The notes: a model not told the origin generated them from the letters alone. Counted from the stretch's first letter, positions 42,697-51,688 are shown. The stretch: 64,000 nt of DNA from Ancylobacter polymorphus (GCF_022836935.1 NZ_CP083239.1:1429501-1493500); one strand, 5' to 3'. Translations and numbers: made by a program.

Positions 42697-43992
42697 TCAG
42701 CTCCCGAAGCTCTCGCGCAGACGGTCCCATTTCAGCCGCGCCTTCACCGCCAGCGGCCAGGCGGCATGGCCGAGGATCGGCCGGATGCGGGTGACGGGCA
42801 GGTCGAGCGCCTCGGCCCCGCCCCCGGCGGCGTGGCGGGCCAGCATGCGCCCGGTGGCGGTGGCCATGGCGACACCGCGGCCATTATAGCCAAGCCCGAT
42901 GGTGAGCCCCGGCTCCGGCTCGTGCAGATGCGGCAGGTGATCCCAGGTCACCGCCACCTGTCCGTTCCAGCGATGCGTCCATTCCACTGACCTGAGCACC
43001 GGGAACATCCGGGTGGCCTGGTCGACGAGCGCGCGAAAATCCTCCGGCGCGGTGGCTGGCCGCAGCACGCTGCGCCCGCCCATGACGAAGCGCCCGGCAT
43101 CGTCCAGCCGGTAATAGGCATAAGAAGCCGACATCTCGTACAGCACCACGCCGTTCGGCATGATCGGCGCGGCGAGCGCCGGGGGCAGCGGCTCGGTGGC
43201 GGTGATGGAGGAATAGACCGGGATCACGCTGCGCCGCAGGCCGGGCCAGAGGTCGTCGCTATAGCCATTGGTGGCGAGTATCACCCGCTCGGCCGTGACC
43301 CGGCCGCCCGGCGTGTCGATCAGCCAGCCGCTGCCCGCCTTCGCCAGCCGCAGCGCCGGCGTGTCGGTGAACAGGCGCGCCCCCGCTTTCAGGGCGGCCC
43401 GGGCGAGGCCGCGGCAATAGGCGAGCGGGTTCACCTGTCCGCCGCGCCGGTCATGCGCGCCGAGAGGATAGAAGCCCGTGCCGGTGAGGCGGGCCATCTC
43501 CGTGCCCTCGGCGATCACCACATCGGCGCCGCGCGCCGCCCATTGCCGCTGGAATTCGCGCACGCCCTTGGCGGCACGCTCCGACAGCGCCGCGCGCAGC
43601 GTGCCGCCGCGCTTGGGCGCACAGTCGATGCGGTGGCGGGCGATGAGGTCGAAGACGAGGCCGGGAGCCTCATCGCCGAGCCGCACCATCCGCCCGCCGA
43701 GCTCGGCGCCGAAGCCGCGCTCCAACTCCTCCGGCTCCCATTTCAGCCCGGGATTGACCTGCCCGCCATTGCGGCCGGAGGCGCCCCAGCCGATCTGGCT
43801 CGCTTCCAGCACCAGCGTGTCGACGCCGGCCTCGGCGAGGTGCAGCGCGGCGGAGAGGCCGGTATAGCCGCCGCCGATGATCGCTACCCGGGCGGCCGTG
43901 TCGCCCGCCAGTGCGGCGGTTTCCGGCGCGGGCGGGGCCGTCTCCCGGTAGAGCGAGCGCGGCAGGGGGCGGCGGGCGAGGGTCTGGACCAT
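42697..43992 (-). CDS. FAD-dependent amine oxidoreductase (PuuB-like)
   Basis: 431 residues of the DAO fold. The FAD-binding motif is VAIIGGGYTGLSAALHLAEAG near residue 37, followed by QIGWGASGRNGGQVNPGLKW, very characteristic of gamma-glutamylputrescine oxidase and its relatives. GLGYNGRGVAMATATGRMLA near the end binds the FAD tail. It would oxidise an amine or N-methyl amino acid to aldehyde or imine with hydrogen peroxide release. It sits convergently after the polyamine-type transporter, consistent with catabolism of the imported amine. Confidence 0.85.
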   Translation of the reverse strand: MVQTLARRPLPRSLYRETAPPAPETAALAGDTAARVAIIGGGYTGLSAALHLAEAGVDTLVLEASQIGWGASGRNGGQVNPGLKWEPEELERGFGAELGGRMVRLGDEAPGLVFDLIARHRIDCAPKRGGTLRAALSERAAKGVREFQRQWAARGADVVIAEGTEMARLTGTGFYPLGAHDRRGGQVNPLAYCRGLARAALKAGARLFTDTPALRLAKAGSGWLIDTPGGRVTAERVILATNGYSDDLWPGLRRSVIPVYSSITATEPLPPALAAPIMPNGVVLYEMSASYAYYRLDDAGRFVMGGRSVLRPATAPEDFRALVDQATRMFPVLRSVEWTHRWNGQVAVTWDHLPHLHEPEPGLTIGLGYNGRGVAMATATGRMLARHAAGGGAEALDLPVTRIRPILGHAAWPLAVKARLKWDRLRESFGS

Positions 43993-44049
43993 GGGCGTGT
44001 TCCGCTGGGGGTGACGGATCGGCGGGTGGGCGGCTCGACGGGTGGCGGG

Positions 44050-45378
44050 TCAGAGCCCCGCCATCGGGCGCGGCCGCGAGCCGTCGAAGAAGCGCGACAG
44101 GCGATAGGGCGCGGGATCGGCGATGGGCGTGGCGCCGGTGACGAGATCGGCGACGAGGTGGCCGGCGCCCGGGCCGATGCCGAAGCCATGGCCGGAAAAG
44201 CCGGTGGCGACGATGAGGCCGGACACCGTGTCGGCCGGGGAAATCACCGGCACCGCGTCCGGCGTCGCATCGATGAAGCCGGCCCAGCTCTGCACGATCC
44301 GCGCCTGCGCGAAGGCCGGAAAGCGCCGCTTCAGCGCGGCGAAAGCCTGGTCGAGATAGCCCTGGTCGGGCGTGGGATCGAGCACCCGCGCCGCCTCATA
44401 GACCGAGGGCTCGTCGAAGGGACGCCGCGCGCTCTCGCGCCATTCGGTGACGAAGCGCGGCCCGAGCCGCAGCCGCAGCGAGGCGAATTCCATCTGCAGC
44501 GCGGGCAGGAAGGGCAGGGCGAAGCGGAAGCTGTCCGGCACGATCGGCACCACGTTCACATGGCCATTGGCGATGGTGTAACCCCCATCTTCCCGGCGCC
44601 GGAAGGCGAAATCATGGTCCCACAGCGCCGGGGTCGGGCCGCCTTCCACCGGCGAGGTGCGCAGCACGCTGGCCCGCACCTTCAATTGCGGCAGGTCGAT
44701 GCCGACATCGCGCAGCACGCGTCGCGTCCAGGCGCCGCCGGCCACCACGACGTTGGGTGTGACGATGCGCCCGCGCTCGGTCACGGCGGCGATGACCTTT
44801 CCGCCGCCGGTCTCCACGCCACGCACGGCGCAATCGGTGAGGATCACCGCCCCGCGCTTTCGCGCCGCCTCGGCAATGGCGGGGGCGGCCTTCTGCGGCT
44901 CGGCCCGCCCGTCGGACGCGCACCAGAGCGCGGCCGGCGGCGGCTTCGTATCGCCGGGTATATGCTCCGCCAGCCGGGACCCGCTGAGCATCTCGGCATG
45001 AATGCCGGCGCCGGCGGCCTCCTTCACCCAGTCGGCGAAGGAGGCTTCCTTCTTCGCGTCATTGGCGGCGAACAGGATGCCCGCCGTGGTGAAGCCGGTG
45101 GCCGCGCCGATATGCGCGTCCATGCCGCGCCAGAGCCGCAGCGCCTCGCGGATCAGCTCGAATTCGCGCGGGTCGCGCTTGGCCTGGCGGCACCAGCCCC
45201 AATTGCGGCTCGATTGCTCGCCGGCGATGTGGCCCTTCTCGCACAGGACCACTTTGAGGCCGCGCTCGGCGAGATAGAGCGCGCTGGTGGTGCCGATGAT
45301 GCCGCCGCCGACGATCACCACGTCGGCATGGGTCGGGCAGATGGGGTCGGAAGCGACGGGTACGACCTGGGGTCCCAT
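44050..45378 (-). CDS. FAD-dependent oxidoreductase (glycine/sarcosine oxidase-like)
   Basis: 442 residues from the ATG at 45378; 45417 is a possible earlier start but has no ribosome-binding site. FAD motif VVIVGGGIIGTTSALYLAERG, next EKGHIAGEQSSRNWGWCRQ where the family often attaches or contacts flavin, and SGHGFGIGPGAGHLVADLV at the end. It is a paralogue of the flavoprotein before it (58 bases away), so the two probably act on successive or alternative amines. Substrate unresolved. Confidence 0.83.
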   Translation of the reverse strand: MGPQVVPVASDPICPTHADVVIVGGGIIGTTSALYLAERGLKVVLCEKGHIAGEQSSRNWGWCRQAKRDPREFELIREALRLWRGMDAHIGAATGFTTAGILFAANDAKKEASFADWVKEAAGAGIHAEMLSGSRLAEHIPGDTKPPPAALWCASDGRAEPQKAAPAIAEAARKRGAVILTDCAVRGVETGGGKVIAAVTERGRIVTPNVVVAGGAWTRRVLRDVGIDLPQLKVRASVLRTSPVEGGPTPALWDHDFAFRRREDGGYTIANGHVNVVPIVPDSFRFALPFLPALQMEFASLRLRLGPRFVTEWRESARRPFDEPSVYEAARVLDPTPDQGYLDQAFAALKRRFPAFAQARIVQSWAGFIDATPDAVPVISPADTVSGLIVATGFSGHGFGIGPGAGHLVADLVTGATPIADPAPYRLSRFFDGSRPRPMAGL

Positions 45379-45737
45379 GATGGCCTGTTCACGCTGGTAC
45401 GGACGTCCGGCCTTCATGCGCCGGGCGGGACGCCAACGCTAGCAAAACCAGTGCCAGGGTGATGCCGGGCGCCGGCAGCGTTAGGACCTACACTGCGCGG
45501 CTTCCGCTGAGGAAAGGTAAAATAATCTTCGCAAGATAAAGATCATGATACCGTATCCGAGTCATTCTGTGCGAATGCCAATCTAAAATGTACGGTGTAA
45601 TCGTAGTGATTGACGTAACATGGTACGGTATCGCTCCGATTTTCATTTCAATCTGGGCGAGTGTTGCTCATTTGCACTACGCGAATCCCGTCAATTCGTT
45701 ACATTTCCCGCAATGCAATCACACTGGGGGAAGCGAA
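45379..45737. other. AT-rich intergenic region upstream of the porin gene
   Basis: About 360 bases. From about 45500 it is far poorer in G/C than the genes around it, with runs such as AAAATAATC and AAGATAAAGATCATGATACC. It must hold the promoters of the porin and probably of the divergent oxidoreductase, but no -35/-10 pair stands out. No gene seen. Confidence 0.5.
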
Positions 45738-46490
45738 ATGAAGAATGTACTGCTGGGAGCCGTCCTGATGAGTGCCGCCATGCCGGTGGCGGCGATGGCG
45801 GCGGATCTGCCCTATCCGACCAAGGCCGAAGTCATCGTAGCCGAGCCGATGTTCTCGTGGACCGGCTTCTATCTCGGCGCCAATGTCGGCTTCGGCGGCA
45901 ATGATTTCGACTACCCGTTCTCGGTCACGGCTGACGGGCTGCCCGTCGCCAGCGGTTCGGCGACGGTGGATTCGAGCGGCTTCTTCGGCGGCGCGCAGAT
46001 CGGCTACAACTATCAGTTCATGAACAATGTGGTGCTCGGCGTCGAGGCCGATTTCCAGTGGTCAGGCATTGAAGGCAAGGCGGATGCCGGCCTGTCCGTT
46101 CCGCTGATCCCGACCAGCGCGTCGGTCTCGGCCGGCTCGGAAGTCGAGTGGTTCGGCACCATTCGCGCCCGTCTCGGCTATGCCTTCGACCATCTGCTGG
46201 TCTACGGCACCGGCGGCGCGGCCTATGGCAAGGTGAAGCACAGCATCGGCATCACCGCTCCGGGCCTCCTGTTCAGCGAGTCCGCTGACGACACCAATTG
46301 GGGCTGGACCGCCGGTGGTGGCTTCGAATACGCCATCAACAACAACTGGACGCTGAAGACCGAATATCTCTATGTCGATCTCGGCGAGAACACGGCGATT
46401 GCCGGTTTCCTGGCCCCGGGCGTCTATGGCGCGCTGGATGCCAAGACGACCTTCCACACCGTCAAGGCCGGCCTGAACTACAAGTTCTGA
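45738..46490 (+). CDS. Outer-membrane beta-barrel protein (Omp25/Omp31-like porin)
   Basis: 250 residues from the ATG after GGGGGAAGCGA. Signal peptide MKNVLLGAVLMSAAMPVAAM to AAD. The start of the barrel is the hallmark FSWTGFYLGANVGFGG, then strands with alternating aromatic and polar residues. WFGTIRARLGYAFDHLLVYGTGGAAYG is a typical hairpin, and the protein ends in FHTVKAGLNYKF with terminal Phe for BAM recognition. An eight-stranded barrel abundant in Hyphomicrobiales outer membranes. A strong terminator follows. Confidence 0.92.
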   Translation: MKNVLLGAVLMSAAMPVAAMAADLPYPTKAEVIVAEPMFSWTGFYLGANVGFGGNDFDYPFSVTADGLPVASGSATVDSSGFFGGAQIGYNYQFMNNVVLGVEADFQWSGIEGKADAGLSVPLIPTSASVSAGSEVEWFGTIRARLGYAFDHLLVYGTGGAAYGKVKHSIGITAPGLLFSESADDTNWGWTAGGGFEYAINNNWTLKTEYLYVDLGENTAIAGFLAPGVYGALDAKTTFHTVKAGLNYKF

Positions 46491-46516
46491 GCGCCCTTCT
46501 CCTCGGGCGTGCAATG

Positions 46517-46542
46517 AAAGGGCCGCGCAAGCGGCCCTTTTT
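46517..46542 (+). terminator. Rho-independent terminator of the porin gene
   Basis: A 10-bp stem AAAGGGCCGC with GCAA tetraloop and complement, running into TTTTT, 27 bases past the porin stop. Textbook form. Confidence 0.9.
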
Positions 46543-46567
46543 CTTGGGCTTCATCCAGGGGAAACGA

Positions 46568-46687
46568 GCTAGAGCACGCGCCGATCAGCTTGCATCGCAA
46601 GCTGATCGGGTAACGCGTTCTCTATCAATACTTTAGAGACTGATTCACCGATCAGGTTGATTCAACCTGATCGGATCAGGCTCTAGC
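46568..46687. repeat. 120-base intergenic element with 8-bp terminal inverted repeats and two internal palindromes
   Basis: Bounded by GCTAGAGC (46568-46575) and GCTCTAGC (46680-46687). Inside are two hairpins: CGATCAGCTTGC-ATC-GCAAGCTGATCG on the left, and CCGATCAGGTTGA with its exact complement one base away on the right. More AT-rich than the neighbours. No coding capacity. The right terminal repeat supplies the TAG stop of the small minus-strand gene at 46683. It looks like a MITE-like or REP-like genomic repeat. Confidence 0.7.
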
Positions 46688-46961
46688 GGCGCGATTCCTG
46701 CGCGCGGAAACTCGGCAGGGCGCGCAGGGCGAAAGAGGTGAGATGCTCGGGATCGCGCAGCCCGGATTTCGCCCCTTCGAGGACGGCGAAGGCGAGCAGG
46801 CTGCGAATGCCCTCGCCGAGGGCGAGGCGCTGTGAAGCCTCCTGGCAGGCGCGGGTGAAGGCGGTGTCGAGCAGCGCCACATCCTCGGGCTCATAGGCGG
46901 CCCCGGCCAGCGCCTCGTCGATGGCGAACGGACTGTTGGTCGCGGACATCTCGAACGACAT
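46683..46961 (-). CDS. Small helical protein of unknown function
   Basis: 92 residues, start at the ATG after AAGGAGACGGCGC, a strong ribosome-binding site. Acidic N-terminal half (AIDEALAGAAYEPEDVALLDTAF), then amphipathic helices (ACQEASQRLALGEGIRSLLAFAVLEGAKSG) and a basic end. No signal peptide or metal motif. The stop codon is inside the adjacent repeat, so the last residues (SRR) may derive from element insertion. Family not recognised. Confidence 0.7.
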   Translation of the reverse strand: MSFEMSATNSPFAIDEALAGAAYEPEDVALLDTAFTRACQEASQRLALGEGIRSLLAFAVLEGAKSGLRDPEHLTSFALRALPSFRAQESRR

Positions 46962-47341
46962 GCGCCGTCTCCTTGCCGGGGGAGTTCAGAGAAAGCGCGA
47001 CGAGACAGGCCCGAACTCTCCCAGTCGCCGGCGTGCTGGTGATCACCGACGATGTCCCACTGTAACACGGCTCCGGCCCCGCCGGCGGGCGAGGGATACC
47101 ATCGCGTCGCCTTCGGCCGCGGGCGCGCCCGGCAGGGTTGCACGCATGCGCGGCCATCGTCCCTCGCCGCTAACACCTTTCGATCATGCGGGAACCTTCG
47201 CCCGCTCCGGCCGTAAGAGAGGAGGCATTGCGCCTGCCATCAGGTGATGCCGCCAATGTACGCGCGAATGTGATCCACATCGCTACCTCGCACGTAGTGT
47301 TTCACTTGAGGTGCGTAAGTCTATGTCAAACGAGGCGTGAA
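46962..47341. other. 380-base intergenic region between divergent small genes
   Basis: No gene is supported. The right end (47271-47300) holds an RpoE-type promoter candidate for the gene at 47342. The left end carries the strong ribosome-binding site of the minus-strand gene. The middle is GC-rich without clear structure. Confidence 0.55.
47271..47300 (+). promoter_or_regulatory. RpoE (ECF, ChrR-type) promoter candidate
   Basis: TGATCC (47271-47276), exactly 18 bases, then TAGTGT, the same architecture as at the RpoE-ChrR locus. It lies about 40 bases upstream of the start of the small protein at 47342, leaving room for a leader with GAGGCGTGAA. Confidence 0.62.
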
Positions 47342-47614
47342 ATGGTCCGTACGATCCAGGCGAAGGGGTGGCTGCGCGCCAGCGACTTCGGCTCGGCGAC
47401 GGCCAGCTTCGAGATCCGCTTCGAAAGCGACGGCGCCGTCGGCGAAGTGCGGTCGGAACTCGCCGTCCTCACCGAGGCCAAGGCGGCGGGCCGCGCCAAT
47501 CTGGTGACGGAAGCCGGCCGCTGGATCGCCATCCGCCCGCTGGAGATGTCCGGCAACCGCCTGACCTTCCGCGTGCTGGAGGACGAGGCGACGCTCAACC
47601 GCTGTTTCGCCTGA
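47342..47614 (+). CDS. Small cytoplasmic protein of unknown function
   Basis: 90 residues from the ATG after GAGGCGTGAA; the frame is open upstream but only across the promoter. Composition and pattern suggest a compact all-beta fold: alternating strands TASFEIRFESDGAVGEVRSEL, RWIAIRPLEMSGNRLTFRVLED. One cysteine near the end (NRCFA). No signal peptide. It is preceded by an RpoE-type promoter candidate, so it may belong to the singlet-oxygen/peroxide response. It converges on the NDH-2 gene, 11 bases away. Family not recognised. Confidence 0.72.
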   Translation: MVRTIQAKGWLRASDFGSATASFEIRFESDGAVGEVRSELAVLTEAKAAGRANLVTEAGRWIAIRPLEMSGNRLTFRVLEDEATLNRCFA

Positions 47615-47625
47615 CGCGGGCGGCC

Positions 47626-48951
47626 TCATCCCGGCGGGTGCAGATGTTCCGGCTCCGGCCCAATCTCGCGCACCGGCGCGGGTTCGACATCGCCGGTGAT
47701 CAGCCGGGCGGCGCGCTGATAGGTGAGGTAGTTCCACAGCCAGGACATGGCGACGGTGATGCGGTTGCGCGCGCCGACCAGAAAATAGACGTGGACGAGG
47801 CCCCAGAACATCCAGCCGAGAAAGCCGGTCAATTCAATCCGCCCGAGCTTCACCACCGCCGCATTGCGGCCGATGGTGGCGAGGTCGCCGGCATGGCGGT
47901 AGCGAAAGCCCGGCGCGGGGTAGCCGGAAAGCCGCGCCGCGACCACGGCGGCGACATGGTCGCCCATCTGCTTCGCGGCCGGGGCGATGCCCGGCACCGG
48001 CCGCCCCTCGCGATCCGTGACCGCCGCCGTGTCGCCGATGACGAAGATATCGGGCGCGCCCGGCACGCTGAGATCGGGCGCGACGCGGCAGCGTCCGGCG
48101 CGGTCGGGGGTGACGCCGACCCATTCCGCCGCCGGCGAGGCCCGCACCCCGGCCGCCCAGATCTTGGTCGCGGCGGCAATGGTGTCGCCGCCCTCCAGCG
48201 TCACATGGTCGGCGCCCATATCGACCACCGGGCGCCCGGTCATCACCTCGACCCCCATCGCTTCCAGCCGCTCGCGCGCATGGGCGGAAAGCCGCTCGGG
48301 CAGAGCGGGGAGCAGGCGCGGGCCGGCCTCGATCAGCAGGATGCGGGCGGTGCGTGGGTCGACGCGCTTGAAGTCGGGCGCCAGCGCGTGGCGGGAAATC
48401 TCGGCGATGGAGCCAGCCAGTTCCACGCCCGTCGGCCCGCCGCCGATGATGGCGAAGGTGAGCAGGCGCCGGCGGGTTTCCGGCGCGGAGGCGACCTCCG
48501 CCCGCTCGAACGCGAGGAGGATGCGCCGGCGTAGCTGGGTGGCGTCCTCGATGTCCTTCAGCCCCGGCGCGAAGCGCGCCCATTCCGGCTGACCGAAATA
48601 GGAGTGCGTCGCCCCGGTGGCCAGCACGAGGAAATCGAAGCGGATCGGGCCTTCACTCGTCAGGAGTTCGCGGCGCGCGCGGTCCACGCCCTCCGCCCGC
48701 GCCATCACCATGGTGATGTTGGCTTGGCGCGAGAGGATATGGCGGATCGGCCAGGCGATATCCGCCGGGGAGAGGGTGGCGGTCGCCACCTGGTAGAGCA
48801 GGGGCTGGAAGCAGTGGTAATTGTGCCGGTCGATCAGCGTCACATTCACCGGCGCCTTGGCCAGCCCGCGCGCCGCCTCCAGCCCGCCGAACCCGGCGCC
48901 GACGATGACGACATGCGGGCGCGCCGCCGCGCTTTTCTCAGCCTCGCTCAC
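47626..48951 (-). CDS. ndh: Type II NADH dehydrogenase (NDH-2)
   Basis: 441 residues. FAD motif VVIVGAGFGGLEAARGLAKA near residue 14 and NADH motif FAIIGGGPTGVELAGSIAE near 170, with the FAD-tail segment IFVIGDTAAV. The C-terminus has a hydrophobic and aromatic amphipathic stretch (FLGWMFWGLVHVYFLVGARN) for membrane attachment. It passes electrons from NADH to quinone without proton pumping. It is followed upstream on the same strand by the PQQ glucose dehydrogenase gene 35 bases away, another direct quinone reducer. Confidence 0.9.
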   Translation of the reverse strand: MSEAEKSAAARPHVVIVGAGFGGLEAARGLAKAPVNVTLIDRHNYHCFQPLLYQVATATLSPADIAWPIRHILSRQANITMVMARAEGVDRARRELLTSEGPIRFDFLVLATGATHSYFGQPEWARFAPGLKDIEDATQLRRRILLAFERAEVASAPETRRRLLTFAIIGGGPTGVELAGSIAEISRHALAPDFKRVDPRTARILLIEAGPRLLPALPERLSAHARERLEAMGVEVMTGRPVVDMGADHVTLEGGDTIAAATKIWAAGVRASPAAEWVGVTPDRAGRCRVAPDLSVPGAPDIFVIGDTAAVTDREGRPVPGIAPAAKQMGDHVAAVVAARLSGYPAPGFRYRHAGDLATIGRNAAVVKLGRIELTGFLGWMFWGLVHVYFLVGARNRITVAMSWLWNYLTYQRAARLITGDVEPAPVREIGPEPEHLHPPG

Positions 48952-48986
48952 TCGTCTTCCCCCGGTTGACCGCTCGGGTCCGCACC

Positions 48987-51323
48987 TTAGCGCGGCAAAG
49001 TGTAGGCGATGACATAATCGCCCGCCTTTGTCCCGATGGAGCCATGCCCGCCCGCCACCTGCACGATGAACTGGCGTCCGCCCGCCTCATAGCTCATCGG
49101 CGTCGCCTGCCCGCCGGCCGGCAGGCGCTGCTGCCAGAGCTGGGCGCCGGTGGTGACATCATAGGCGCGGATATAGTCGTCGATGCTGGCGGCGAGAAAG
49201 GCGACGCCGGAGCCGGTGAGCAGCGGCCCGCCAATGCCCGGCACCCCCATCGGGATCGGCGGCAGCGGGAACGGTCCGGCATCGCGGATGGTGCCGTTCT
49301 TGTGCATCCATATCTTCGCGCCGGTTCGGAGGTCGACGCCCGCGACATAGCCCCAGGGCGGCGCCTGGCAGGGCAGGCCGAGCGGCGAGACGAAGGGGCC
49401 CATACGCACGCCGTATTTGCCACCCGCATTGACGTTCAGCCCGGCCTCGCCGGCATTCACCTGTTCGTCGGCATCGATTTCGTCAGAGGGCACCAGCTGA
49501 GAGGTGAAGGCGAGATAGGTCGGCATGCCGAACATCACCTGCCGCACCGGATCGACCGCCACCGAGCCCCAGTTGAACGTGCCGAAATTGCCGGGATAGA
49601 CCAGCGTGCCTTGCAGCGAGGGCGGCGTGTAGCGGCCCTCATAGCGCAGCTGGCGGAACTTGATGCGACAGGCGAGCTGGTCGAGCAGGCTCGCGCCCCA
49701 CATGTCGGTCTCGCGCAGCGGTTCGGGGGCGAAGCTCAGCGCCGAGACCGGCTGGGTCGGCGCGGTCCAGTCGCCCTCGACGGCGCCGCCGGGCGCGGGC
49801 ACCTCGCTCACGGGCAAGATCGGCGTGCCGCTGCGACGGTCGAGCACATAGATGTCGCCCTGCTTGGTCGGCTGAACCAGCGCCGGCGTGGTGCCCTCGG
49901 CCGTGGCGAGGTCGATCAGCACCGGCTGCGCCGGCACGTCCATGTCCCAGAGGTCGTGATGCACGGTCTGGAACACCCAGCGCACGGCGCCGCTGGCGAT
50001 GTCGAGCGCGACGACCGAGGAAGAGAAGCGCTCCACCGCCGGGCTGCGATGCGCACCGAACTGGTCCGGCGTCGCATTGCCGAGCGGGATATAGACGAGG
50101 CCGAGCGCGGGATCGGCGCTGAACACCGACCAGCTATTGGGCGAGTTGGCCGTGTAGGTCTCGTCCGGCCCCAGCAGGGTGGTGCGTTCGGGATTGCCGG
50201 AATCCCACGCCCAGACCAGCGTGCCGCTCCGCGCGTCATAGGCGCGGATGACGCCGGAAGGCGATTCCATGTCGTAATTATCGTTGACCGAACCGCCGAT
50301 GATGACGAGGTCGTTCACCACGGTGGGCGGCGAGGTGGAATAGTAGAACCCGCTCTTCTGGTTGGGCATGTTCGCCCACAGATTCACGGTGCCGTTCTCC
50401 CCGAAGCCGGGGCAGGTCGCGCCGGTGAGCGCGTCGAGCGCGATCAGCCGCGCGTCCGAGGTGGGCAGGAACACCCGCGCCGTGCAGGCCGGGGCGGCGG
50501 CGAGGTCGGCCTCGGTCACCGCGCTGTCGCGGTAATAGGAAAGCCCGCGGCAGGTCTGGTGCTGCCGGTTGGGGTCGAGCCCGTCCTTGGCATCGAAGCG
50601 CCAGCGTTCCGCGCCGGTCTCGGCGTCGAGGGCGATGGCGATATGGTGCGGGGTGCAGAGATAGAGCAGATTGCCGATCTTCAGCGGCGTCACCTGATAG
50701 GTGGTCTCGTCGACATCGTCCGGGCCGCGCACATCGCCGGTGCGGTAGGTCCAGGCGACTTCCAGCGCCTCGACATTGGCCGGTGTCACCTCAGCGAGTG
50801 GCGTGTAGCGCTGGCCGGCGAGGGTGCGGCCGTAATGATGCCATTCGCCAGCGGGCACGTTCCCGTCTGGCGCCGTCGCGCCGCCGGTCTGTGCCCGCAA
50901 CTGGCCCTCAATGACATGCGGGTCGCGCAGCAGCGCCGCGCCAGCGACACCGACGCAGCCCACCACGACTAGCGCCAGCACCGCGCGGCCGGCGTTCCAT
51001 CCGCGCGATCCCACCGCCCAGGGCGTGAGCAGCCACAGGCCGAGCAGCACCAGCAGCCCGCCGCGCGTGGCCAGCGGCCACCAATCGAGCCCCACCTCCC
51101 ATAACGCCCAGCCGAGCGTGCCTGCGAGCAGAAGCGCATAGACCAGCCGCGCGCTTGTCCGCTGCCGCCAGACCAGCACGGCGCAGAGGATCAGCCCGAG
51201 CCCGAGTGCCAGGTAGAACGGGCTGCCGCCCAGGGTTACGAGCCAGCCTCCGCCCCCAGCCAGAAACAGGCCGATCAGCCCCAGAAGCAGGGCGGTGACG
51301 AGGGAGGAGGGGGAAACGCGCAT
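48987..51323 (-). CDS. gcd: Membrane-bound PQQ-dependent glucose dehydrogenase
   Basis: 778 residues from the ATG after GGAAGG; an in-frame ATG at 51401 adds a proline/serine-rich tail. Five N-terminal helices (residues about 8-135) anchor it, and the rest is an eight-bladed beta-propeller. Landmarks: WHHYGRTLAGQRYTPL, HQTCRGLSYY, YYSTSPPTVVNDLVIIGG, WDMDVPAQPVLIDL, and VQVAGGHGSIGTKAGDYVIA at the end. It oxidises glucose to gluconolactone in the periplasm and reduces ubiquinone. PQQ synthesis genes are not in the window. Confidence 0.93.
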   Translation of the reverse strand: MRVSPSSLVTALLLGLIGLFLAGGGGWLVTLGGSPFYLALGLGLILCAVLVWRQRTSARLVYALLLAGTLGWALWEVGLDWWPLATRGGLLVLLGLWLLTPWAVGSRGWNAGRAVLALVVVGCVGVAGAALLRDPHVIEGQLRAQTGGATAPDGNVPAGEWHHYGRTLAGQRYTPLAEVTPANVEALEVAWTYRTGDVRGPDDVDETTYQVTPLKIGNLLYLCTPHHIAIALDAETGAERWRFDAKDGLDPNRQHQTCRGLSYYRDSAVTEADLAAAPACTARVFLPTSDARLIALDALTGATCPGFGENGTVNLWANMPNQKSGFYYSTSPPTVVNDLVIIGGSVNDNYDMESPSGVIRAYDARSGTLVWAWDSGNPERTTLLGPDETYTANSPNSWSVFSADPALGLVYIPLGNATPDQFGAHRSPAVERFSSSVVALDIASGAVRWVFQTVHHDLWDMDVPAQPVLIDLATAEGTTPALVQPTKQGDIYVLDRRSGTPILPVSEVPAPGGAVEGDWTAPTQPVSALSFAPEPLRETDMWGASLLDQLACRIKFRQLRYEGRYTPPSLQGTLVYPGNFGTFNWGSVAVDPVRQVMFGMPTYLAFTSQLVPSDEIDADEQVNAGEAGLNVNAGGKYGVRMGPFVSPLGLPCQAPPWGYVAGVDLRTGAKIWMHKNGTIRDAGPFPLPPIPMGVPGIGGPLLTGSGVAFLAASIDDYIRAYDVTTGAQLWQQRLPAGGQATPMSYEAGGRQFIVQVAGGHGSIGTKAGDYVIAYTLPR

Positions 51324-51502
51324 CGGCCAGCCTTCCGGTCCGGGAGAAGGGTGCGAGGCGCCCGACCCTGGACGGCGAGACCGGCCCGAGCCGTCGCTCA
51401 TCGCGACGGGGCCGCGTCGCCGGAGCGGCGCGGATGCCGGGCTAACGGGCGAGCGGGCGATGCGTTCCCGCCTGGGTGAAGCCGAAGGGCGCCGTCCGCT
51501 GG

Positions 51503-51688
51503 CTAAAGCGCGGCGCTCCGGGTGAGGGCCGGCTGCGGCTGGCTCAGGCTGCTGCGTGGATTCTCGTCATCCAGCACGAAGAAGGAGTTGATGAACCAGA
51601 TCACGGCTATGGCGGCGATCAGGCCGAGCGCGAAGCTCAGGGCGGTGCGCTGGGGCCATGGATTCCCCTCTCGGATAAACGGATTCAT
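51503..51688 (-). CDS. Small single-helix membrane protein
   Basis: 61 residues from the ATG at 51688 (a longer form from 51727 is possible). A short polar N-terminus (NPFIREGNPWPQR) precedes one membrane helix, TALSFALGLIAAIAVIWFIN, then a polar tail with acidic DDEN. No strong ribosome-binding site. Placed between gcd and the DUF892 gene. Resembles small stress-associated membrane proteins of Hyphomicrobiales, but no named family is certain. Confidence 0.5.
   Translation of the reverse strand: MNPFIREGNPWPQRTALSFALGLIAAIAVIWFINSFFVLDDENPRSSLSQPQPALTRSAAL

Noticed and set aside
43453..45462. A 669-codon open frame antisense to the two flavoproteins
   Set aside because: Spans two real genes on the other strand and lacks any domain signature.
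46661..46680. TGATCC on the minus strand inside the 120-base repeat as an RpoE promoter
   Set aside because: The bases 18 downstream read TG instead of TA and no gene follows in the right place.
48966..50972. A 668-codon open frame antisense to gcd
   Set aside because: Shadow frame in GC-rich DNA; repeated Arg/Gly/His/Ala-rich sequence without motifs.
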